A program made the translations under genes and the position numbers. From JBFMHD01 sp040752395 [NCBI: Candidatus Hydrogenedentota bacterium] (GTDB lineage Bacteria; JBFMHD01), in the NCBI GenBank assembly GCA_040752395.1, contig JBFMHD010000039.1, positions 1-16,510 on the forward strand: a stretch of DNA of 16,510 nucleotides. Reading direction: 5' to 3'. The notes beneath the pieces were generated by a model. The model had not been told where the DNA came from. It did not search any database and was given only the letters and a program-made list of their open reading frames with translations. Position 1 is the first letter of the stretch. Each line of letters starts with the position of its first letter. Of the stretch, positions 8,027-14,753 are shown one piece after another.

Positions 8027-8296
8027 TTATTGTTTATTCTTTCTTCTGACAGATTTAATAGCATCTTCTATAGTACTTTTTTTTAACTTATTTTCTTTTG
8101 CAAATTTACGAGCTTTTGCTATAAGTCTATCAAAATTATTAAAAGAGGGAGGCTCAAGAGTTTTTAAAACTATAGTATCTCCTTCATGAAAAACAATAAA
8201 ATTTTCACCTTCTTGTAACTGCATTTGTTCTCTAATTTTTTGAGGTATAACCACTTGTCCTTTTGAAGATAATTTTGTAACTTCTAATTGTTGCAT
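8027..8296 (-). CDS. AbrB/MazE-like antitoxin (swapped-hairpin DNA-binding protein)
   Basis: An 89-residue protein whose first ~45 residues form the AbrB/SpoVT-type domain: VTKLSSKGQVVIPQKIREQMQLQEGENFIVFHEGDTIVLK. The lysine-rich tail (from about residue 46) probably binds the PIN toxin encoded immediately downstream. The start is well supported by AGGAGG (8305-8310 on the complementary strand) 8 bases from ATG. Antitoxins of this kind repress their own operon, and the promoter upstream is flanked by two similar TGTCAA-containing sequences that could be operators. The role follows from the family and neighbour; autoregulation is inference. Confidence 0.88.
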   Translation of the reverse strand: MQQLEVTKLSSKGQVVIPQKIREQMQLQEGENFIVFHEGDTIVLKTLEPPSFNNFDRLIAKARKFAKENKLKKSTIEDAIKSVRRKNKQ

Positions 8297-8332
8297 ATTC
8301 TAATCCTCCTATAAGATTTTTTTACTAATAAG

Positions 8333-8361
8333 ATTATATCAATAAAGATATTTAATGTCAA
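8333..8361 (-). promoter_or_regulatory. Consensus sigma70 promoter of the AbrB-PIN operon
   Basis: Read on the minus strand, TTGACA (8361-8356) and TATAAT (8338-8333) are separated by exactly 17 bases, a perfect match to the housekeeping consensus. It points at the antitoxin gene, whose start is at 8296. A second ATTATTGACATAA-like sequence at 8391-8404 resembles the -35 region and may be an operator copy. Confidence 0.75.
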
Positions 8362-8423
8362 TTAATAATTTCGGATAATAATGTATATGTTATGTCAATA
8401 ATTATGTTGAAAATTAATAAAAA

Positions 8424-8480
8424 AGGGCATATTCTTCCTTAATTAAGTATAAAAACTCTTAAAAAGGAGGAACATACCCT
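8424..8480 (+). promoter_or_regulatory. Long hairpin sequestering a ribosome binding site
   Basis: The arms AGGGCATATTCTTCCTT (8424-8440) and AAGGAGGAACATACCCT (8464-8480) pair at 15 of 17 positions when one G-U wobble is counted, around a 23-base AT-rich loop. The right arm contains AGGAGG (8465-8470) and ends on the base before the ATG at 8481, so the folded RNA would hide the ribosome site. A weak promoter candidate TTGAAA/TATTCT (8407-8412 and 8430-8435, 17-bp spacer) could transcribe the hairpin at most in part. Alternatively the arms are the remains of a mobile element end. Confidence 0.5.
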
Positions 8481-8600
8481 ATGAAAAGCATGAGTAAGCC
8501 GTTAACAGCCTTAACAGAATCAGACTTATGGAAAGAAGTCAAGGTCGAAGAGGATGATATCTGGGGAGATTTGAACCCACAACATTTAAAAAAAGAATAA
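8481..8600 (+). CDS. Short ORF, 39 residues, possible N-terminal remnant of a transposase
   Basis: An ATG follows AGGAGG with a 10-base spacing and opens 39 codons ending in TAA. The product begins MKSMSKPLTALTESDLWKE and continues with an acidic VEEDDIWGD segment and a lysine-rich end. From memory the beginning resembles the first residues of IS256/Mutator-type transposases, but I cannot verify this. No further transposase sequence follows, because the next gene is a GH13 enzyme on the other strand. It may thus be a truncated insertion-sequence gene or a genuine small protein. The ribosome site lies in a hairpin. Confidence 0.4.
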   Translation: MKSMSKPLTALTESDLWKEVKVEEDDIWGDLNPQHLKKE

Positions 8601-8615
8601 ATATTCACTGAAATA

Positions 8616-9899
8616 TCAAATAAAAGAAAATAATTTTATTATTCGGCCGCTGTAGCCATCAATACTTAAACCCTGAGATAGATTTACTTTGTCGCCATTA
8701 AGTATGTCTATACCCCTGCCCCTCAATCCTAAATCTATTTTATTTTTAGTAGCTCTCATATTAACTCCAACAAGTATCGCATTCACTTTGTTAAATCTTA
8801 AAAAGGTTACCACATCATCAGAATGTGAATTAAGTAAAAATTCGCTCTCTCCATCTCTTAAAACATCATTATCCTTTCTTATCTTAAATAGCTTTTTATA
8901 AAAACTAAACAGAGATTCAGTATAAGCTGTATTAAAGTTAATCTCAAGTTTGTCAAACAACCCCCGCCAGTTAGGATAATCCTCGTCTCCAGACTCCTGT
9001 CCTGACCAGATTAAAGGAACACCATCAAGCATATACATCAGTATCGCTGCTGCAAATGTTTCCTTGAACCCAAAAAATGATATGCTCCTGTCTTCATCGT
9101 TATTCTCAAGAAATCGTAGCCTGATAGCTTTTTGTGGAAACCTTCTTTTTTGCTCCTCATACATCTTACGGATATTATCCGCAGATGCTCCCTCCTTAAA
9201 TACTCTTCTTATCTCTTTTCGTATCTCGCTCTCATAGGTTATATCAAATGAGGCTAAATGTAACTCAGGCTCATTACTCTCAGCTAATAACAGAATATCT
9301 TCTTTAACCTTTTTTAATTCTATCCGTGCCTCTACCCAGAAATCAGTAGGGACAAGTGAAGCTACATCACACCTGAATCCATCAATGCCAAATTCTTTTA
9401 TCCAGTACTTCATTGAATCAATTATATATCTCCTTAAATCACAGTTTCTATAATTCAGATTTACGACATCATTCCAATCAGGATGCGGTAATGTCAGATT
9501 ACCATTCTCATCCCTTTTAAGCCAGTCCGGGTCCGAAAATATTGTTTCATTATCCAGTGAACAGTGATTAGCTACCCAGTCAATAATAACTCTCATTCCT
9601 CTTTTATGTATCTCCTGGATAACAAGCAAAAAATCAGCTTCATTGCCTAAATCAAAATTTATTTTACGATAATCTTTCACAGAATACGGGCTGCCAAGTG
9701 TGCCTTTCCTGTTCTTTATACCAATTGGATGTATCGGCATAAACCATATAAGAGTGGCTCCTAAATTCTTTATTCTATCTAAATCAGGGATAACAGATTT
9801 AAAATCACCCTTTTTTGTATGAGCACGTACAAATAACTGATAAATCACTGTATTATATATCCATTCAGGCGAATCAACTGATTTTTTTTGCGAATACAT
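8616..9899 (-). CDS. GH13 alpha-amylase-family glycoside hydrolase, cytoplasmic
   Basis: A 427-residue (beta/alpha)8 enzyme acting on alpha-glucans or maltodextrins. GH13 conserved region I is VIIDWVANHCS (D107, N111, H112), region II GFRCDVASLV (nucleophile D178), region III LLAESNE (acid/base E207) and region IV RFLENNDEDR (D268). Region IV normally reads NHD; here the His is Asn267, an unusual change next to an otherwise complete catalytic triad. No signal peptide is present, so it should act in the cytoplasm, perhaps in glycogen or maltodextrin turnover. It lacks the N-terminal domain of neopullulanase-type enzymes. The ATG at 9899 has only a weak GAG-type ribosome site. It lies downstream of der on the same strand, across a 167-bp gap holding a structured element. 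Confidence 0.88.
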   Translation of the reverse strand: MYSQKKSVDSPEWIYNTVIYQLFVRAHTKKGDFKSVIPDLDRIKNLGATLIWFMPIHPIGIKNRKGTLGSPYSVKDYRKINFDLGNEADFLLVIQEIHKRGMRVIIDWVANHCSLDNETIFSDPDWLKRDENGNLTLPHPDWNDVVNLNYRNCDLRRYIIDSMKYWIKEFGIDGFRCDVASLVPTDFWVEARIELKKVKEDILLLAESNEPELHLASFDITYESEIRKEIRRVFKEGASADNIRKMYEEQKRRFPQKAIRLRFLENNDEDRSISFFGFKETFAAAILMYMLDGVPLIWSGQESGDEDYPNWRGLFDKLEINFNTAYTESLFSFYKKLFKIRKDNDVLRDGESEFLLNSHSDDVVTFLRFNKVNAILVGVNMRATKNKIDLGLRGRGIDILNGDKVNLSQGLSIDGYSGRIIKLFSFI

Positions 9900-9966
9900 A
9901 GTTCACTCTCATAATAGTTGTTAGTTTAATTAGTTGCAAAAATTGCAAATTATTGTATATGTTATT

Positions 9967-10042
9967 CCGAGGTGATGAGGAACACGTCTTCATAAAATGT
10001 GTGGCATGACCACAATTAGGAGGATGACGCCTCATTCCTCGG
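9967..10042 (-). repeat. Palindromic, foldable element between der and the GH13 gene
   Basis: Outer arms CCGAGG-tg-ATGAGG (9967-9980) and CCTCAT-t-CCTCGG (10030-10042) pair almost perfectly. Inside, TGTGG-catga-CCACA (10000-10014) forms a second perfect hairpin, giving a two-tier or branched fold of 76 bases. No T tract follows on either strand, so it is not an ordinary terminator. In the minus-strand transcript it lies about 68-143 bases upstream of the GH13 start. It may be a leader structure, an RNA processing site or a small dispersed palindromic repeat. Confidence 0.55.
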
Positions 10043-10066
10043 TCAAAAGCTTTGATTACATCCTGA

Positions 10067-11374
10067 CTACTTCTTCTTTCTCAACACCACCCGTATCGGT
10101 ACACCATCGATACCATATAGTTCTCTTAATTTATTGTGAATAAATCTTTTATAATTTTCTCTAAAAAGACAAGGATTATTAACAAATAAAATAAATGTCG
10201 GTGGTTCAACACTCTGTTGCGTCGCATAATACACTTTTGGGATCTCTGTTTTTGTAATAGCTGGTTGATAGTTCAGTAAAATCTCGGATAAATCAGCATT
10301 GATTTGAGAGGTATTAATTCTTTTTCTGAGCCCATTGTAAATCTGTATTACCATCGGTAAGATTCTATCTGTCCGCAACCTGTTTTTTGCCGAGATTGAT
10401 ATAACAGGCGCATGGGATAATAAAGGCATTCTTTGTTCAATAACCTTCTTTAAATTATCAAATGTTTTCTCATCCTTTTCCTTTGCATCCCACTTGTTAA
10501 TCAGGACAATTATTCCTTTACCTTCATTTTCTATATATTTAAGTAGATTCAAATCCTGTGATAAAAAACCATCGAGTGCATCAACAATGAACAGAACAAC
10601 TTTAGCCATTCGTATGCCCTGTTTAGCACGGATAACACTGATGTTCTCTAAGAGATTATGTATCTTTGCTTTTTTTCTGATGCCCGCTGTATCAATAATC
10701 TTAATCTTCTGATTTTCATATTCAATAATAGTATCAAAAGAATCCCTTGTGGTTCCAGGAATCTCAGTCACAATAGCCCGCTCTTCATTACATAAAACAT
10801 TCAGTAAAGTAGATTTACCAACATTGGGTCTGCCTATTATAGCAACAGGTATACTCTCTTCTCGTTCTATGGATTTTGAGTGAATAGACTCAATAACATA
10901 ATCAAGTAAATCACCTATCCCCCTCCCCATTTCAGCAGAAACCTCAAATATTTTATTAAACCCGAACTTAAAATAATCTGTCTCCATATCTCTCTTGATT
11001 TTTTCATCATCTATTTTGTTTAAAACAAGTACGACTTTATCACGGTAAGGTATTAAAAATTTATACACTGTTTCATCTTCTTGTGTTATTCCATGTCTCG
11101 CGTCTAAAAGAAACAATATCAATTCACTATTTTTTAATACGCTTGTTATCTGTTTTAATATACCAACAACAATAGGGTTCTTTTTATCATCAATAATTCC
11201 ACCAGTATCAACTATGATAAAACTTTTCCCGCCCCATTCCACAATGGCCTCAATCCTGTCTCTTGTAACACCCGGCGTTTTATCAACAATAGCCTTTCTT
11301 CTGCCTATTAATCTATTAAAGAGTGTAGATTTCCCAACATTTTGTTTACCGATAATCGCAACTTTTGGTAACAT
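10067..11374 (-). CDS. der: Ribosome biogenesis GTPase Der (EngA)
   Basis: A 435-residue protein with the tandem GTPase architecture unique to Der, which acts in 50S ribosomal subunit assembly. The first G domain has GKQNVGKS (9-16), DTGG (56-59) and NKID (119-122). The second has GRPNVGKS (181-188), DTAG (228-231) and NKWD (293-296). A C-terminal KH-like domain of about 85 residues ends in a basic tail, VVLRKKK. The ATG at 11374 is preceded by AGGAGA at a 7-base spacing. The gene begins 31 bases after the GT2 gene stop on the same strand, so they are probably co-transcribed. Length and motifs are typical. Confidence 0.97.
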   Translation of the reverse strand: MLPKVAIIGKQNVGKSTLFNRLIGRRKAIVDKTPGVTRDRIEAIVEWGGKSFIIVDTGGIIDDKKNPIVVGILKQITSVLKNSELILFLLDARHGITQEDETVYKFLIPYRDKVVLVLNKIDDEKIKRDMETDYFKFGFNKIFEVSAEMGRGIGDLLDYVIESIHSKSIEREESIPVAIIGRPNVGKSTLLNVLCNEERAIVTEIPGTTRDSFDTIIEYENQKIKIIDTAGIRKKAKIHNLLENISVIRAKQGIRMAKVVLFIVDALDGFLSQDLNLLKYIENEGKGIIVLINKWDAKEKDEKTFDNLKKVIEQRMPLLSHAPVISISAKNRLRTDRILPMVIQIYNGLRKRINTSQINADLSEILLNYQPAITKTEIPKVYYATQQSVEPPTFILFVNNPCLFRENYKRFIHNKLRELYGIDGVPIRVVLRKKK

Positions 11375-11405
11375 TGATGATTCTCCTGTATCTTGCCTCT
11401 ACATA

Positions 11406-12128
11406 TCAACTCTTCACCCTTATGCCTTTAGAAAATAAATACAATATAGAAATAAAAGATTTTATAGACGCCTTTAAAAACTTTATTTTACTCCTTCGAT
11501 CTATGGCATTCAGCTTAACCGGGAACTCTTTTATCCTGTAACCTTTATTCTGCAATCGAGTAAGAACCTCTGTGTCCCACATCCAGTCTGTTAATATTAT
11601 CTCATCTAATATGCTCTTTATCGCCGCTTTTTTAAATATTTTTAAACCACCCTGATTGTCTCTTATATCTGAATTCAATAATGTTTTAACCGTACAATAA
11701 TGGACAAGATGTAAAAAATATCTAAACTTCTTTAAGTCTTTAAGAGTGTCTCGCTCTATATATTTTGACGCAATAACAACATCATAATTATCATTTTCAA
11801 GTAGCTTTAAAAAATCTTTTATATATAGAAAATCTATTTCTAAATCTATGTCAAGATAGCCAATATAATCTCCCCCAGCTATTCTCATTGCTTTGGTTAA
11901 TATAAAACCCCTGTATGTGTTTATATCCTGTGTTACATATTTTACGTTTTCATATTTTTCTTTAAGCTCTTTTATAATTGACAGACTGTTATCCGTTGAA
12001 CCGTCATTACCTAATATTATTTCATAAGCAGGGATGTTTCCTTTTAAAAAACTATGAATTTTTTGAAAATTCTCGGCTAATATCTTTTCTTCATTAAATA
12101 CCGGTAATACAATGGACAATAAAACCAT
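11406..12128 (-). CDS. Family 2 glycosyltransferase (DPM1-like)
   Basis: A 240-residue soluble GT-A enzyme resembling dolichyl/polyprenyl-phosphate mannose or glucose synthases. SIVLPVFNEE opens the fold (5-14), then DGSTD (42-46), the metal-binding DxD as DID (93-95) in GYLDIDLE, NQGGLKIFKK around 158-167, and LTDWMWDTEVL around 179-189. There are no C-terminal membrane spans. Such enzymes load a lipid carrier with one sugar, which a multi-pass GT-C enzyme then uses. The divergent neighbour at 12166 looks like such a partner. The ATG at 12128 is the only plausible start; the ribosome site is weak (GAGAAG). Confidence 0.85.
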   Translation of the reverse strand: MVLLSIVLPVFNEEKILAENFQKIHSFLKGNIPAYEIILGNDGSTDNSLSIIKELKEKYENVKYVTQDINTYRGFILTKAMRIAGGDYIGYLDIDLEIDFLYIKDFLKLLENDNYDVVIASKYIERDTLKDLKKFRYFLHLVHYCTVKTLLNSDIRDNQGGLKIFKKAAIKSILDEIILTDWMWDTEVLTRLQNKGYRIKEFPVKLNAIDRRSKIKFLKASIKSFISILYLFSKGIRVKS

Positions 12129-12165
12129 CTTGATATCTTCTCTAAAAGATATTAAAATAATCTTT

Positions 12166-13713
12166 ATGAAATTTAAAGTCTTTTTTTATGCACTGATTAT
12201 CTCGTTAATAATTAATCTGCCATATCTTATGGGTCTCATTTTAACGCCTGAAGATTCCCAATATCTTCATTATACAGCAAGCGTAAATAATTATGACCAG
12301 TTATACTCAATTGATTGTTTTCATCAAGGTATGCACAGGATATTTAAAACTATAAATTTATATTCTACTGAAAAAGAACGGTTCAAACGTTTTGCACCAT
12401 TTTATCCATTCTGCGGGTTTGTTTTTAAATCAGCCGGGTTTAACATTGATTATGGTTTCACTCTGTTAAGAATAGTCTCAACAATCATATTTATCTCTGT
12501 TTTATATTATTCTCTTACTGTTTTTTTAGAAGGAGCCGAGATCTGGCGTTGTTTACTATTCATACTTTTTTCTGGTTGTTTTTATTATGTTTCGTATATT
12601 GATACAAATACTTTTCTCTCGATTTATCTACACCCCCATCTTGCAATATCCCTGTCACTTGTCTTACTTATACTATCGCGTTATTATAAGTTAGAAGCAA
12701 GAAGCAAGATGCAAGATGCAAGATGCGCAAGACAAGAGACAAGAACTCAGCAAAACTTAAATCTGGCTCTATTATGTTGTTGTATTTTTGTTCTGTCGTT
12801 TGTTCATACATATATGCTTATCCCTGTAATTTTATTCTGTTTAATATACTGCTCTTTTCTTAAGAGATCACTGATCCCTCTATTGTTTACGATATTATTC
12901 TCATCACCTGGTATTATCTATCACTTTTATACCACCTATCTATCTTATACAAAACCTGAATTTCATTTCAAAAGCGCTTATATATTCCCGAACCTATTCA
13001 TAACATTTGGTCTTTATGGTTTGCCGTTTTTCCTTGCTATATATTTCTGGTTCACTACTGATGGTCGTTCCCTCTTAAAAAATAACAAAATTTTACGGTT
13101 TTGTAGTGTATGGTTTTTTGTCTTTTTTATATTGAGTTTTGTCCCGCTTTATTTTGGTAGAAGGTTTGTTATCAGCACCCATATGGCTTTATCAATTATG
13201 GGATTTGTATTTATTGAAAAGAAATTGCTGCCAAATAGAAAAATTATAGCATCCTTTTTAATATTTTTAGCTGTTCTGCCAACTCTATTTTTCTACGCAA
13301 GACAATTCTATAATATCACTCTTAATAAAAATAGTTATTACATTTCAAGTAAAGAAAATAACATTATAAAATATCTGCGTAATTATTATCGTTCACACCC
13401 AAAATTAATGTGCTCTGAATATTCAGGGATGCTTTATCCGCCATTTACAGGTTGTACAGCTTTTTCAAGCGGGTGGGAATTCACCTCGTTCTGGGTATCA
13501 AAAAAGGAGATTATAAATATTTTCTATAGCCCAAAAACTGATAACGAAACCAGAAAAAATATATTGAGAAAATATAATATAAAATTTGTTCTGTATACAC
13601 CTAACGAGACAGGGCCTCGACCCGAACCCTGGCCTGATTTATCTGGTTTTTTAGAACCTGTCATAGATGAGAACAAATATAAATTATTTTTATTTACAGA
13701 AAACATAAATTAA
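12166..13713 (+). CDS. Multi-pass membrane protein, GT-C/GT39-like glycosyltransferase candidate
   Basis: A polytopic protein of ~515 residues with about ten hydrophobic segments followed by a ~130-residue soluble C-terminal domain (SKENNIIKYLRNYYRSHPK ... KFVLYTPNE ... YKLFLF). This layout is common in lipid-linked-sugar-dependent GT-C enzymes, though I see no sharp motif beyond LTPEDSQYLHYTAS in the first loop, where these enzymes carry acidic catalytic residues. The frame is open from ATG 12112, but that start would overlap the divergent GT2 gene by 17 bases. ATG 12166 begins directly with a transmembrane segment and is preferred, though neither has a clear ribosome site. A 56-bp heptamer array (12693-12748) encodes a charged loop between two membrane spans. 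Exact activity unknown. Confidence 0.7.
   Translation: MKFKVFFYALIISLIINLPYLMGLILTPEDSQYLHYTASVNNYDQLYSIDCFHQGMHRIFKTINLYSTEKERFKRFAPFYPFCGFVFKSAGFNIDYGFTLLRIVSTIIFISVLYYSLTVFLEGAEIWRCLLFILFSGCFYYVSYIDTNTFLSIYLHPHLAISLSLVLLILSRYYKLEARSKMQDARCARQETRTQQNLNLALLCCCIFVLSFVHTYMLIPVILFCLIYCSFLKRSLIPLLFTILFSSPGIIYHFYTTYLSYTKPEFHFKSAYIFPNLFITFGLYGLPFFLAIYFWFTTDGRSLLKNNKILRFCSVWFFVFFILSFVPLYFGRRFVISTHMALSIMGFVFIEKKLLPNRKIIASFLIFLAVLPTLFFYARQFYNITLNKNSYYISSKENNIIKYLRNYYRSHPKLMCSEYSGMLYPPFTGCTAFSSGWEFTSFWVSKKEIINIFYSPKTDNETRKNILRKYNIKFVLYTPNETGPRPEPWPDLSGFLEPVIDENKYKLFLFTENIN
12693..12748 (+). repeat. Heptamer tandem repeat inside a coding region (8 units)
   Basis: Consecutive 7-base units read AGAAGCA (2 copies), AGATGCA (2), AGATGCG, CAAGACA, AGAGACA and AGAACTC. 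They encode a hydrophilic loop EARSKMQDARCARQETRT in an otherwise hydrophobic membrane protein. The frame stays open through the array and beyond. The same unit family occurs in reverse orientation in the intergenic DNA near 13868-13891. Confidence 0.85.
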
Positions 13714-13783
13714 CTATAATGTATGAAAAAGATAGGAGCTATTTTTTATAAGAGTTGTCATGAGCGTGGTTTTCACTCTACAC

Positions 13784-13891
13784 TATTGGGTTATTGGGTT
13801 ATTGCGTTTTTGCGCTCTACTCTACAATTAAAAATTAAAAATTAGAAAACAGGAGACAGGAGACAGACTTCTTGCCTCTTGCTTCTACTTG
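13784..13891. repeat. Intergenic short tandem repeats (7- and 8-base periods)
   Basis: The 220-bp gap before the MBL-fold gene holds a TTGGGTTA/TTGGGTTA 8-base duplication near 13785-13800, an AAAAATT heptamer duplication around 13830-13844, a GGAGACA duplication (around 13852-13865) and CTTCTTGCCTCTTGCTTCTACTTG (13868-13891 region). The last, read on the minus strand, resembles the AGAAGCA units of the array in the upstream coding region. CTTCTTGCCTCTT also recurs near 14980-14992. No gene is supported here. Confidence 0.7.
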
Positions 13892-13933
13892 ATATTATTA
13901 TAGTTACAATGTTTTTCAGAGGAGGTATTTTTT

Positions 13934-14563
13934 ATGTTTGAGATCGAGGGTATAAAATTTTACTGGCTGGGACACGCTTCATTTAGAATTGAAGCCCAGG
14001 GACTTCTGGTATACTTAGACCCGTATAATGTCAAAGATTATAAAGCTGATGCTGATATTATACTCATAACTCATAACCACTATGACCATCTGAGCCTACA
14101 GGATATAAATAGATTAAAGAAATCTGATACTTCTATTGTTTTACCTGAATTTGATAAGGGATCTATCTCTGGTACTAATCTTGTCTACCTAAAACCAGGG
14201 GCTTCAATTGTGGTAAAAACAATCAATATCGAGGGTGTCGCTGCTTATAATACAAATAAAGCATTCCATCCTAAAAATAATAACTGGCTCGGCTATATTG
14301 TAAATATAAGCAACAAACGTATATACCATGCTGGAGATACTGATGTTACAGCTGAAATGAAAAATCTACAAAATATAGATATAGCATTGCTGCCGGTTGG
14401 CGGGACCTATACTATGACTGCTAATGAAGCTGCACTGGCTGCAAATACATTGAAACCGAAATATGTTGTTCCGATGCACTGGGGCAGTATTGTTGGTAGT
14501 AAGAATGATGCTCTGTCTTTTAGTAAGCTTGTTAAGGATTCAAAAGTAATAATGCCTCAATAA
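13934..14563 (+). CDS. MBL-fold metal-dependent hydrolase (UlaG/UPF0173-like)
   Basis: A 209-residue metallo-beta-lactamase-fold protein with an N-terminal WLGHASF strand (H14). The metal-binding HxHxDH motif is H47-N-H49-Y-D51-H52 in THNHYDHLS, with YHAGDTD (D135) and a terminal histidine H182 in VPMHWGS. The short sequence and the LGHASF start place it with the UlaG/YtkL-like group of cytoplasmic hydrolases, whose natural substrates are mostly unknown (some act on lactones or phosphodiesters). AGAGGAGG just upstream of 13926, with 7-8 bases to ATG, gives a strong ribosome site. It stands alone and converges on a small minus-strand ORF that overlaps its last 7 bases. Confidence 0.9.
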   Translation: MFEIEGIKFYWLGHASFRIEAQGLLVYLDPYNVKDYKADADIILITHNHYDHLSLQDINRLKKSDTSIVLPEFDKGSISGTNLVYLKPGASIVVKTINIEGVAAYNTNKAFHPKNNNWLGYIVNISNKRIYHAGDTDVTAEMKNLQNIDIALLPVGGTYTMTANEAALAANTLKPKYVVPMHWGSIVGSKNDALSFSKLVKDSKVIMPQ

Positions 14564-14709
14564 TCACATCTTACTTTTGCAAATAATTCATCGCGTTTCT
14601 CACAGGAATCAAGCAGTGTCTCGATAAAATCAAAGAATGTGGGGCTATCTTTTTCAATAAAACATTTGAGAGCTGAATATTTAATTATCTCGTCTCTTAA
14701 ATTTTTCAC
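14557..14709 (-). CDS. Small hypothetical protein, 50 residues
   Basis: A GTG at 14709 (minus strand) is preceded by GGGAGG at a 5-base spacing and opens 50 codons ending in TGA. The product begins MKNLRDEIIKYSALKCFIE, continues DSPTFFDFIETLLDSCEKRDELF and ends AKVRCDY. It is rich in charged residues, looks helical throughout, and has no signal or membrane segment. The 3' end overlaps the end of the MBL-fold gene by 7 bases in convergent orientation. I do not recognise the family. The good ribosome site and protein-like composition favour a real gene. Confidence 0.5.
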   Translation of the reverse strand: MKNLRDEIIKYSALKCFIEKDSPTFFDFIETLLDSCEKRDELFAKVRCDY

Positions 14710-14753
14710 GATATCCTCCCTTCGAAAAACTTGAGTAACTCTAATAATTTCAC

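Noticed and set aside
8623-8645. AT hairpin followed by T-rich sequence at the end of the GH13 gene (minus strand)
   Set aside because: It lies within the last codons of the gene, the stem is only A-T pairs with a 3-base loop, and it would be too unstable for a terminator.
10019-10139. AGGAGG followed directly by ATG on the plus strand in the der-GH13 gap
   Set aside because: The ribosome site abuts the ATG with no spacing, the ORF is short and runs antisense into der, and the bases belong to the palindromic element.
13723-13845. A 40-codon plus-strand ORF starting MKKIGAIFYKSCHERG
   Set aside because: It has no ribosome site, and its second half is made of tandem repeat sequence (GGTTATTGGGTTATTG and AAAAATT units), so it is a chance frame.
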